Shown here piece after piece: positions 1 through 8,557 of a stretch of DNA of 12,859 nt. Source of the stretch: an uncultured Candidatus Altimarinota bacterium (GTDB lineage Bacteria; Patescibacteriota; Gracilibacteria; BD1-5; UBA6164); contig CALLPO010000085.1 of assembly GCA_938015605.1 (NCBI GenBank), forward strand, positions 1-12,859, given 5' to 3'. Position 1 is the stretch's first letter. Each line of letters starts with the position of its first letter. Made by a program: the position numbers and the translations under genes. Under the pieces are notes generated by a model that was given only the letters and a program-made list of their open reading frames with translations, ran no database searches and was not told the origin of the DNA.

Positions 1-1466
1 ACCCAAAAAATTTGCCTTCATTTTTCAAGTTCATTTCTTACAAATAATTCTATTTGGTGTCTAGCATCTTCTGTTGAAGCTACTTTTGTGAAAATATCTT
101 TTCTTCACTTTGGATACTCATTAATAACTGATAAATCCTGATCTCAATAAAGTGTCAAAGCCAGAGTTCTTGGAATTGGAGTTGCTGTCATATTTAAGCT
201 ATGAGGAACAATTCCACTTCTATTACCAAGTCATCACTCAAGTACCTCTCTTTGTTTTACTCAGAATCTATGTTGCTCATCAATAATTACGAGTCACAAG
301 TTTGAAAATAGTACATCATCTTGAACAAGGGCATGAGTTCCAATAATTACATCTACATTTCAATCTACTAATTTCTGTTTTATTTCTTTTTTTTGTTTAG
401 CTGTGGTAGCTCAAACTAAAAGCTCTGTACTTATTCAATATTCAAAGAGCATTGTTTGCATTGAAATGAAATGCTGTGTAGCAAGAATAGCTGTTGGAGC
501 CATAAGAGCAACCTGTATTCAATTCTTTTGCTTCCTTGTTTCAAGTATTCCATGAATAATAGCCACCAAACTCACAACAGTCTTCCCTGTTCATACATCT
601 CATTCTAACAATCTCTGCATTGCATGATCTTTTTCCATATCTTTAAGAATCTGAAAAAGGGCAATCTTTTGATGATTAGTCAGTTCAAAAGGAAGTTTAG
701 AAAGAATTTCTTTTACAAACTCTGCATTCAAGTTTATAGATAAACTCTTTCCTGCTGAGTCAGTAAATTTCTTATATTTAGAAGAAATTGCTCTATAATT
801 TATCTCAAAAAGCTCTTCATACCCTAGTCTTTTTTTAGCTATTTCTATATCATTTTTATTTTTTGGGAAATGAATTTTATGAACAGCTTCAGCTTTGCTT
901 ACAAAATCATATTTTTTCACAATATGTTCTGGTAGGTTTTCTGCGTAGTCTCAGATAAAGCTTTTCAAAAGTTCAATTTTACCAGAAGTCCATTTACTGG
1001 GAATATAGTTAAGATCTGAATAAATAGGTACAATTTCTCACTCTATCTTAGAAAGATCAGTCTCTACATTTGGAGAATTAAAAGTAACTTTTCAAAAAGC
1101 ATATTTAACTTTCCCAGAAACAAGTACTTTTTTTCATCAAGAATATTTAAGTTGTGAAGCTAGATATTTTCTATTAAACCACACAGCTTCTGATAAAAAT
1201 CAATTTTTATCTTCAAGTACTGCTTTAGTGAGAAGTTTATTATTTGCTGTTTTTGTTGTATTAATACTAACTAGTGTAACTAAAATTGTATTTTTTTCTT
1301 TAATATTAATTAAGGAAAAATTATCTAAAACATTAGTTCTATCCTCATATTCTCTTGGATATTGATTCAGTAAATCTCACACAGTCAAAAAACCACCTTT
1401 AGTCAATCATGTAATATAATTGTCAGTAGTTCTTAGAAGTGATTTAGTCAGTTTTTTAGAAAGCAT
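1..1466 (-). CDS. recG: ATP-dependent DNA helicase RecG, N-terminal 488 residues (3' end outside window)
   Basis: RecG is a superfamily 2 helicase that remodels stalled replication forks and recombination junctions. The reading starts at the ATG at 1464-1466 and stays open to the window edge when TGA is read as Gly. Residues 1 to about 250 form the N-terminal wedge/OB region. Walker A (GDVGTGKT) lies at residues 290-297, with its first Gly encoded by TGA. The RecG-type DEQH box, followed by RFGV, is at about 396-403. Motif III (TATPIPRTLAL) begins at 427. Walker A sits where it does in well-studied RecG proteins, so the start is credible. The helicase C-terminal lobe lies mostly beyond position 1. 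The gene is divergent from rsmG; its 5' leader contains one arm of an inverted repeat ending 7 bp before the start. No Shine-Dalgarno is visible. Confidence 0.96.
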
Positions 1467-1472
1467 ATTTTT

Positions 1473-1614
1473 TATTCAAAGGGCTAAAGCCCTCTGTTAA
1501 CAATAAATAATTATACTCTATAGTATTCTAATACAGTATTTTTACAAATAAAATTATGCTAATATTAAGATTCCGTTATATACTTGTCAACAGAGGGCTT
1601 TAGCCCTTTGAATA
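1473..1614. repeat. Head-to-head inverted repeat with 30-bp arms, MITE/REP-like
   Basis: Arms 1473-1502 and 1585-1614 are reverse complements at 29 of 30 positions and enclose 82 bp of AT-rich DNA. Each arm also contains a short internal palindrome (gggct-aa-agccc), so each strand can fold as two small hairpins or one long one. The arms are the most GC-rich stretches in an AT-rich intergenic region. No transposase is nearby and I see no clear target-site duplication. The element could be a miniature mobile element, a REP-type doublet, or a regulatory structure for the divergent recG and rsmG genes. Confidence 0.8.
1510..1515 (-). promoter_or_regulatory. Possible -10 box of the recG promoter
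   Basis: On the minus strand the hexamer TATAAT lies 44 nt before the recG ATG, inside the spacer of the inverted repeat. No good -35 is found at the usual distance, so this is only a candidate. If real, the left repeat arm would be transcribed in the recG leader. Confidence 0.25.
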
Positions 1615-1661
1615 TTTTCAATAAAACATTTGCATTCTCATTTTTTTTTTATACTATCTGT

Positions 1662-1687
1662 CAAAAGTTAAAAGCCTTAACTCTTTG
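1662..1687 (+). promoter_or_regulatory. Hairpin in the leader just upstream of rsmG
   Basis: CAAAAGTTAA pairs with TTAACT-c-TTTG: ten base pairs with one bulged base and a five-base loop (aagcc). It ends 8 nt before the rsmG ATG and has no T tract after it, so it is not a terminator. It could affect translation initiation of rsmG; this is inference from position only. Confidence 0.4.
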
Positions 1688-1695
1688 TCACATAT

Positions 1696-2388
1696 ATGCA
1701 AAAACTCTTCAAAAAGTATTCATTAGAATTAGAAGACTCTGAAATCAAGACATTTGAAAAATTTCTTGTTATTTTTAAGGAGAAAAATTCTCAAATAAAT
1801 TTATCAGCTATTAGAGAAGATGAAGCAATAATTGAAAAGCATTTTATAGATTCAATAATGTTGAATATTTTTATTGAGTTTAAAAAATGAAATAAGATAC
1901 TGGATCTATGAACTGGTTGATGATTCCCTCTTATTCCTCTAGCTATAGTGAATTCTCATGCATCTTTTGTGTGATTAGATTCAGTATGAAAGAAACTTAA
2001 AGCTATTGATGAATTTACATCTGAGCTCTGAATAACAAATGTATCTACTCTGAACTGAAGAGCTGAAGAAGTATGACAGGACCCAAAACATAGAGAAAAA
2101 TATGATTATGTAGTAAGTAGAGCAACCGCTTTTCTACCAGTATTACTTGAATATGTAATCCCTCTGCTTAAAGTATGAGGAGTATTTGCTGCATACAAAC
2201 TTCATGACAAAGAAGAACTCAGATCAGCTAAAAAAGCTCTTTCAAGACTTTCAGCTAAAATTCTCAAAGTAAAAAATTATGAAATTGATGGTCAGAGAAG
2301 AACTATTATTCTCATAGAAAAAATTCATGAAACACACAAACAGTTTCCAAGAAAAGTCTGAATACCCCTTCAAAATCCTATAAAATAA
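1696..2388 (+). CDS. rsmG: 16S rRNA (guanine-N7)-methyltransferase RsmG (GidB)
   Basis: RsmG methylates N7 of G527 (E. coli numbering) in 16S rRNA using S-adenosylmethionine. The 230-residue length matches the family. After a helical N-terminus (residues about 1-60, with the typical NLSAIR and HFIDS stretches) comes the SAM-binding motif DLGTGGGFP at residues 70-78, in which three of the four glycines are TGA codons. Further family marks are VSRAT at about 140 and a C-terminal PRKVGIPLQNPI ending, close to the usual PRK.G.P..NPL. The first in-frame TGA is at 1888, so a standard-code reading would wrongly give a 64-residue fragment. It is monocistronic, with its own terminator downstream. No Shine-Dalgarno is seen. 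Confidence 0.96.
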
Positions 2389-2419
2389 TTGTTATTAGAA
2401 CCTAATAAGAATTATATGT

Positions 2420-2448
2420 CAATCTAAAATTTAAGATTGGCTTTTTTT
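2420..2448 (+). terminator. Rho-independent terminator after rsmG
   Basis: A six-pair stem (caatct / agattg) with an A/T loop that can pair further, followed by ggc and a run of seven T, starting 32 nt after the rsmG stop. Confidence 0.75.
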
Positions 2449-2501
2449 ATGCTCTATTTAGAGTATAGTAGTGTTGTATTTAAAACTAAAATATATGATA
2501 T

Positions 2502-5219
2502 ATGTACTCTAAAAAAGCCTTTTCATTTGTTGAGATAATTGTAGTGGTTTCAATCCTTGCCCTTTTGGCAGTTATTTGACTCAGTTTGCAATGATCTTCA
2601 AATCAAAAAACTCAAAATGCAAAAGCTGTGTGAGATATCCAAACTCTTAACAACTCATTTGAATCATATCTAGTAGAAGAAAAAACTCTTCCAAATCCTA
2701 AAGGAAACATTAATTATTTTGGTAGTGGAAGTGAGTATGTTCATGTTGACGTTTGAAATGAAGATAATACTCTTTCTTCTTTTTGAAAGCATTGATTTGT
2801 AACTGAAAATATTCTTCCTAAAAAATACCTTAACTACCTTCCTCTTGATCCAAGAACTTCACAATATTATGCATATTGAAAAACAACCGATTCTCAATAT
2901 TTTGAAATAGCTTGAGTTTTAAAAGTAGAGTGAAACAATACTTCAAGTGTTTCTGGAAATTATCCTTGAGAAAATTGACCATATAACCTTATTAAAGAAT
3001 ATAATTGACCTGATTTTGTAAGTAATAACTCAAAAACCTCTTTTCCTTATAATCCTGATGAAAAAATTCTTGTAGCGAAAATTAACAATTATACTTGAAA
3101 TGTAAGAATTAAATGAAATGGCTATGATATAGACCAAAATACTCCAAATCAATTATTAAATCATACTCTTGTTGAATGAGATACTATAACTGTTGGTTCT
3201 ACATGACAAGCAACTCTCTATTATTCAGATTGAAGTCAATCAACAATTTGAGATAGTAGTGGGAACACTATTTTAACTCTTTCTAAGATGGAGTTCAAAG
3301 AAGATAATAATCTTGTAACAAAAATTCAATTAGCACTTGCTTCTGGTACTATCTGGACAAAAGCTACAAGTCTTGATACTAATTCTGATTTTGAAATATA
3401 TTCGTCTGATACATCAGCCTCTATTCGTTGAACTATCTTTGGTATGTCTGTTAATAGTTCAGACAAAACTCTAATAGATGTAAAAGAATGAAGTGTTGAG
3501 GTACAGAAAATTGTATTCCCTTCTGGAATTCAAAATTCAATTGAAAATGTTACAGATTATATAGAAAATTGAGAAGTTAGCACTGTACTCCAGACATTGG
3601 AAATAACTTGAGTAACTATAGATGAATGAGGTCAAAATGTTATAACATCATGAAACTCTGCAAATACAACTGATATTACACCATGAGTACCAATCACAGA
3701 ACCCAATCTTGAATCGTTTAATACAAATTTTCAGACAGATATAAGTAATATTTATATTAATGACACAGAACAGATAATAGATTTTCAAAATATTCCTAAC
3801 TCTGTTAATGCTAATGTTTTAAAAAAATGAGAAAAATATTATTATACAAAAATAAATGATGTTAACACTTATAGTTTAACATGAGGTACAATTTTTAATG
3901 AATTAACATTTTCATCAGATATACAAGAGATTAACAATTGATTTTATAGCCAAAGTTTAGGATTCAATTCTATAGAAGATAATTTTAAAGATAGTATAAT
4001 TGGAACAAATTCAAATGTAAACATCTATAGTTACATGTGTTATCTGCAAGGCTGATCTCTAAGTTGTTCTTGAAAAAAAACAATACAATTAGTTGACTGA
4101 AAAGCTAATTATACTGCTCCAATAGATGAACCTAGTGTTATAGATCAGGTAATTGAAGATGATGCAGTAGCTATTGAAGATATTGTAATAGAAGAACAAC
4201 CTGCAGAATGTATAGCTGGTTGAGAAGTGTCTGGATACACATTAAAACATGATACAATTGGTGGTATAGGAACATGAGAAAAAATTGGGGAATCACTTTA
4301 TTCATATCCAAACACAAGTGGTATTGCTAATTGATATAAGGTTTACACTTCCACACTTACATGTAATAAGGACTGATCCGTCACTTTGGTTGATTGAAGC
4401 GAACAGTGACCCATAAACGTATGTGATACTTGAACTCACTCTGAATTCAAAATGTGAACTGATGTTTATTGTGAACCTACAAGTGATTGAACAGTGGATT
4501 GAAAAAAATTATACGCTTTTGCTCCTTATGATAGTTTTTTTGCAAATTATCCTGATGATGATGAAGAAACTTTTTATTGATTATATAAGGCTGATTGAGG
4601 TTATCTATGAAGTATTTTTCATGGTGGTAATTTACTATCAAGTTGAGGTGCTGCGATACCAAAATTTAATAATACAAATCTACAATTCGATGATGACAGT
4701 TCAGTATCAACACCTTCTGGTTTTTTATGGAACAATGATGCTCATATAATGAAATATAATGATACTAAATGAATCTTTATTGATAACTTATCTTCAGATA
4801 CTTTTCTCAAATATCAATGACTAGATTTCTCATCAGATTTCATCATTGAAATAAGTGTAAGATGAAAAGCATTTTTTAGAGACGAATTACATGCACTGTT
4901 TCATATTAAAGATTATTTAAAAATAGAAGGAAAAATATGATCAGGTTGAGATGCTATTATAAATTTTGCTAGACCAGGAAACTTTGTAAATTTTGTACTC
5001 CCATCATCTTATAATGAGGATAGTTTTATAAAAATAAAAATTGGTACTGGTAAAATGTTTATTAATGATATTGAAATTTTAAATCCAACAGTACTTTTAT
5101 GAACATTAGATGTATTACAAACAGATAAAAATACATTAATTATTTGAGCAAAATATGAGGGAGACTCATATACAGAACAATGGAATGATGTAATTGATTA
5201 TGTGAAAATATATAAATAA
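2502..5219 (+). CDS. Giant prepilin-like surface protein with FecR-like and C-terminal LamG-like domains
   Basis: A 905-residue protein when TGA is Gly, with dozens of in-frame TGA codons. The N-terminus is a class III prepilin signal: MYSKKA, then FSFVE and a hydrophobic helix to about residue 29. Glu is at position +5, but Ala rather than Gly is at -1. Residues about 30-220 resemble a pilin globular region. Residues about 225-335 match the FecR fold (GDTITVGSTG, SGTIWTKA, RGTIFGMSV, then VKEGSVEVQ). A long linker with cysteines (first pair near 513) follows. Residues about 750-905 look like a LamG/concanavalin-type lectin domain ending QWNDVIDYVKIY, which corresponds to the usual G.IDDVRIY. 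It is probably a type IV pilus-associated or minor-pilin adhesin displayed outside the cell. Normal pilins have 120-200 residues. The exact function is unknown; the domain calls are by eye. Confidence 0.85.
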
Positions 5220-5261
5220 CAATAAAAAAATAGATAATTAATTATCTATTTTTTTATTGTT
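5218..5261. terminator. Bidirectional terminator: perfect 44-bp palindrome
   Basis: Positions 5218-5239 are the exact reverse complement of 5240-5261. Each half carries a run of seven A or T, giving a T tract in either direction. It begins inside the stop codon of the prepilin-like gene and ends on the first base of the stop codon of the convergent lipoprotein gene, so it fills the whole 41-nt gap. Confidence 0.9.
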
Positions 5262-7393
5262 TATGCTCAAGTAGTACAAGCAAATCAAGGTATGTATACA
5301 TCTTCTATACTTACATTTGTTCTTGGGCATTCAACTGTAACATCAACTTTAGCTTTAGCTCTTCAGCCATTTCAATCATTTATATAATATTCAAATGAAT
5401 CATTTAGTATTGCTGTTGGTTCTTCTTGTCACACTGGTGTTATCACTAGGTCAGGGTATCATAAGCCTCAATTATTTGGAGTATAAGTAAATATTCCCCC
5501 ACTCAATGTAACTGTTCAGTGTGTTCATTGTGTAAATGTAGTTTCTTCAATTACTAAACTATCTCAATCCAAATCTATATCATTACTTAAAACATCAACA
5601 TCAATTGTATAAGCATCTGGATGCATTGAGACTTCATCATCATTTGCTACTGGTGGAGTATTTGGAATAGGTAAAATATTAACTATTCTTGTAGTTTGTG
5701 TTGTATTTCATGATGGATCTGTAGCTGTATATGTAATAGTATTTGATCATACTACACTTGTATCTACTGTTCAACTTGATGTTACTACACAACTTACATT
5801 ATCTTCACAATCTGCTCATTGATCTGTATAGCTTGTTCATTCAACTATATTTATTATGCTTGCTCCATTTAATTCTATACTTGGTGCTTCAATATCTGCT
5901 GCAGCTGTTACATTAACTGTTCTTGTAGTTTGTGTTGTATTTCATGATGGATCTGTAGCTGTATATGTAATAGTATTTGGTCATACCACACTTGTATCTA
6001 CTGTTCAACTTGATGTTACTACACAACTTACATTATCTTCACAATCTGCTCATTGATCTGTATAAGTTGTTCATTCAACTATATTTATTGTGCTTGCTCC
6101 ATTTAATTCTATACTTGGTGCTTCAATATCTAAAGCTTCTATTGTAACTGGTATTTCAATTTCTTCTCAATCAACCTTTACTAAAACAGTCTCAGATCAG
6201 TCATCGTAATCTGAATGTGGTGTTGCTGAAAGTGTTAGAATATTTCATTCTATAGATTTAACTCTATAATCTGCTAACTCTCCAAAAATCACTTCTCATT
6301 CTTCAATATCACCATTAAATGTAACTTTAATTTCACTATCTAGATCTCATGCAGTAAGAATATTTCATTCTATTTTTTCAGCTTTTAATTGGTCAACAAC
6401 ATCAATTGAAAATTCTCTATCAAGTAGAGGTAAACTTGCAAATGAAGCTTTTATTACCATTTCACTTCATGAGTAATTTGACACAGTAGTATAATCTAAA
6501 TTGATTTCAATTTTTATTTTTCACTCGCTATCTATGGAAATATTTAAATTATCATTTGATAGTATAGAATCAGAAATTGAAATAGTAACATTATCTTTAA
6601 CAAATTTTTCTATATCTAATTCATTACCTTCAATTTGAAATGTTTTATCTGTTCATTCAGGGAGTTCTAACATTGCTGAAATTTTTACTGGTGCAGGTGT
6701 ATTTGAAACTTTTACTGTACTAGGTCACGTAATTGATGATAAAGTTGCAAGTACAGTATTAATAAGATCCTCTACTGTTGTATTACCTATATTACTAATT
6801 GCTGATAATCCAGCAACTAATCTTTTTAAGGCAGCCTCATCATTAAGTCAATCTTTATCTAGATCTATAATAATCTCTCCTCATTGTCATTCTTTTATAA
6901 CATCTTCCATATCTTCTCAAAATGTTTCTCCTAATGCAAGTGATAGAACACTTACATCTATAATCTTTCACAAGAATGTTTTAACAGGTTCCATTTGTGT
7001 TTTTCCATCTACGTTAACATAAACAAATGTGTTTACATCTAATGCTTCTAATTTCTTTTTATCTTCCTTAGTAACAAGACAAACATCATCTTTTAAAAAG
7101 CTAATAGCGTTAATGCTATCTCCTCATAAAATGTTAATACTGACTTTATTACATCAAATTTCACTTAATTTCCCTGTTAATTTAATTCCTGTATTTGATG
7201 GTGTAACTTCTGACTCACTTTCTGGGTCAGTTTCTACTGTACTCATTTTATTCCCACTTCAACCACCACATGCAGCAAGCAGAGTTACTACTCATAATCA
7301 AAATGATGCCATTTCAAATTTTTTATATAGAGATGTTCTTTCTGTTTTTTTAGGAGTTTTATTAGAACTATCTCACATTGCATTTACTACCAT
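5261..7393 (-). CDS. Large Ig-repeat surface lipoprotein
   Basis: This protein has 710 residues from the ATG at 7391-7393. A lipobox (LLAAC followed by GGG) puts the acylated Cys at residue 42. Alternative in-frame ATGs at 7378 and 7312 exist, but the first keeps the basic stretch (KKTERTSLYKK) before the hydrophobic segment. A possible calcium loop (DLDKDGLND) is near 177-185. A mixed beta region follows to about 420. Two 78-residue Ig-like repeats of the DUF5011/HYR type (EAPSIELNG, YTDQGADCEDNVSC, TYTATDPSGN) occupy 422-499 and 500-577; each has a Cys pair. Residues about 578-690 are cadherin-like (PPVANDDEVS, DVLSNDIDLDGDSL, YYINDGNGG). It is probably an outer-surface adhesin or stalk; its ligand cannot be read from sequence. 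It is convergent with the prepilin-like gene and has its own consensus promoter. Confidence 0.88.
5681..5897 (-). repeat. Ig-like repeat copy 2 (C-terminal copy) within the lipoprotein gene
   Basis: This is the second copy of a 234-bp (78-residue) tandem unit. Over 217 bp it differs from the copy at 5915-6131 at about six positions (roughly 97% identical), and most differences are silent or conservative. Confidence 0.9.
5915..6131 (-). repeat. Ig-like repeat copy 1 (N-terminal copy) within the lipoprotein gene
   Basis: First copy in reading order of the 234-bp tandem unit; it encodes residues from about 422. It is joined to the second copy by a short VNVTAAAD linker. High nucleotide identity points to a recent duplication or gene conversion. 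Confidence 0.9.
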
Positions 7394-7431
7394 AAAATTT
7401 ATATTTAATAAATAATTATTTAACTAAATAA

Positions 7432-7459
7432 AATATACAGTTTTTATAATGATTGTCAA
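7432..7459 (-). promoter_or_regulatory. Promoter of the lipoprotein gene
   Basis: On the minus strand a perfect TTGACA (7454-7459) is followed after 16 bp by TATATT (7432-7437). Transcription would begin near 7425, about 30 nt before the ATG at 7393. This supports that ATG over the downstream ones. Confidence 0.7.
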
Positions 7460-7482
7460 TAGTATTTTTCTTTATTGTAATA

Positions 7483-7507
7483 AAAAATAGAGCAAATGCT
7501 CTATTTT
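7483..7507 (-). terminator. Rho-independent terminator of the VTC-domain gene
   Basis: Minus-strand stem AAATAGAGCA / TGCTCTATTT with a two-base loop, followed by a T run. The gene's TAG stop (7501-7503) lies inside the ascending arm, so the stop codon is part of the hairpin. Confidence 0.8.
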
Positions 7508-8289
7508 GTATTTACTTCTTTCTTAATTCTTTTAATTTCTTCCATAGTATTCTCAAAAGTTGAGAACTTTTCTGCTAATCCTGAGTAAACTACTCATAAA
7601 CTATATTTACTGCATGATTTAGCTTTTTTAATTCAATGAGAAGTGATTATATCAATAGATTTACATTTTTTACTCATAGATTTACTCTCAACTATAACTA
7701 AATTTGTTAAATCAACTTCTTTTGATTTATCATTTCTGAGGTCATCAGTTTTTATATTGAAATCAATAGTAAGTCTTTCTGATGAATCTTTACTGACAAG
7801 TGTCATTCTTGAATAACTTGTTCTAATTGCAGGAGAAATTTTTTCTGCTTTTTCTCAGTAGAAACTCATATAAACTCATTTATAAAATCATTTAGCTTCT
7901 TTTGTCATTACTGCATGCTCTTCTACTGGAATTTGATATCTAAATTTTCTTGTTACTCCTTTCTGTTTTTGTTTAAATTCAAAGAATGATAAATCAGCAT
8001 CTTTATAAAGTCTTGTTCTTACTTTTACTCTAGATTTAGCCTTATTTTGATGATCATTATAGAATTTATAATTAGACGTGTCCATATATATATTATCATA
8101 AGAGAAAATCTTTTTACCAGCTATTTCTAACACAAAAAAATCATCATCAAATTCTTTTAAAATTTCTTCTAGTTGTTTTTCTGTAAGGAGAAATTTTCTA
8201 TCAATTCTATCTAAAAAGCTAGCACTTGCATTCAGCTGTTCCAAATTAATTTGAGAAAAATCACTAAGAGTTGATACAAAATCAGTCAT
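7501..8289 (-). CDS. VTC-domain protein (polyphosphate polymerase family)
   Basis: A 262-residue cytosolic protein of the VTC family, named for the yeast vacuolar transporter chaperone, whose Vtc4 member makes polyphosphate from ATP inside a basic beta tunnel. Recognisable pieces are RIDRKFLL at 28-35, YDNIYMDT at 64-71, the basic run RVKVRTRLY at 87-95, FFEFKQKQKG at 102-111, SYSRMTL with RLTIDF further on, VESK at about 200-203 and SKYSLG near 227. These supply the Lys, Arg and Glu residues expected in the tunnel. I chose the ATG at 8289 because the frame upstream crosses the promoter and a hairpin and has no family similarity. No SPX domain, membrane partner or CotH gene is adjacent, although bacterial VTC genes often have one. 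Activity is inferred. Confidence 0.87.
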
Positions 8290-8319
8290 AAAAAAACTTA
8301 CAAAATATTTATTACTTTT

Positions 8320-8349
8320 ATAATAACATAAGACAAGAAAAAGAGTCAA
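8320..8349 (-). promoter_or_regulatory. Promoter of the VTC-domain gene
   Basis: Minus-strand TTGACT (8344-8349) is 18 bp from TATTAT (8320-8325), which has an extended TGn just before it. It is about 30 nt from the ATG at 8289. The -35 overlaps the descending arm of the hairpin at 8345-8364. Confidence 0.55.
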
Positions 8350-8364
8350 GATTTTTATCTTGAC
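8337..8364 (-). terminator. Terminator-like hairpin between the hsp20 operon and the VTC gene
   Basis: GTCAAGAT / ATCTTGAC is a perfect eight-pair stem with a four-base loop. On the minus strand it is followed by TCTTTTTCTT. It fits as the end of the upstream operon, although the T tract is interrupted and the hairpin overlaps a promoter -35. Confidence 0.5.
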
Positions 8365-8419
8365 CTCTAGTATATTTATATGTAAATTGTACTCTAATTC
8401 TAATCCATCCACCTAACGG

Positions 8420-8494
8420 GTACTTCCTTTAGAAAAGGAAGAAATAAATTAATAAGCTTTTAATATATTTTTCTCCCTTTTCCAAAGGGAGTAC
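8420..8494. repeat. Hairpin-doublet inverted repeat, MITE/REP-like
   Basis: Arms 8420-8444 and 8470-8494 are reverse complements at 22 of 25 positions. Each arm is itself a hairpin with an eight-pair stem: cttccttt/aaaggaag at 8423-8441 and ctcccttt/aaagggag at 8473-8491. The 25-bp spacer is AT-rich. The architecture matches the element at 1473-1614 but the sequence does not. The rest of the 8290-8557 gap holds only the promoter and hairpin noted separately; I see no gene or RNA there. Confidence 0.7.
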
Positions 8495-8557
8495 TTTTGT
8501 GTAATAAAATCAAACAAAAGGGAGGTATTAAAGCCTGAGTACACTTAGTGGATTTTA

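Noticed and set aside
4423..4749. Open frames inside the pilin-like gene (one on each strand, including 4477-4662 minus)
   Set aside because: They lie in other frames of a gene with clear domains. The predicted products are low-complexity hydrophobic sequences without family features.
1696..5219. Apparent pseudogenes: rsmG and the pilin-like gene interrupted by many TGA codons
   Set aside because: The interruptions are TGA only, often at conserved glycines, and no frameshifts or TAA/TAG occur. This is recoding, not decay.
5856..6056. Plus-strand open frame across the Ig-like repeats
   Set aside because: It is antisense to the lipoprotein gene and arises from the repeat composition.
5681..6131. 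Possible CRISPR-like repeat structure
   Set aside because: Only two 217-bp units in phase with a coding frame; they are protein-domain duplications.
7029..7415. 128-codon plus-strand open frame
   Set aside because: It is antisense to the start of the lipoprotein gene, runs through its promoter side and has no recognisable domain.
8289..8412. Upstream extension of the VTC-domain gene to an ATG at 8412
   Set aside because: The extra 41 residues would be translated from the promoter and hairpin region and do not resemble the family; the ATG at 8289 fits the domain start.
8290..8557. Possible structured RNA gene (tRNA, riboswitch) in the longest intergenic gap
   Set aside because: I could fold only simple hairpins and the inverted repeat; no cloverleaf, CCA end or known riboswitch core is visible.
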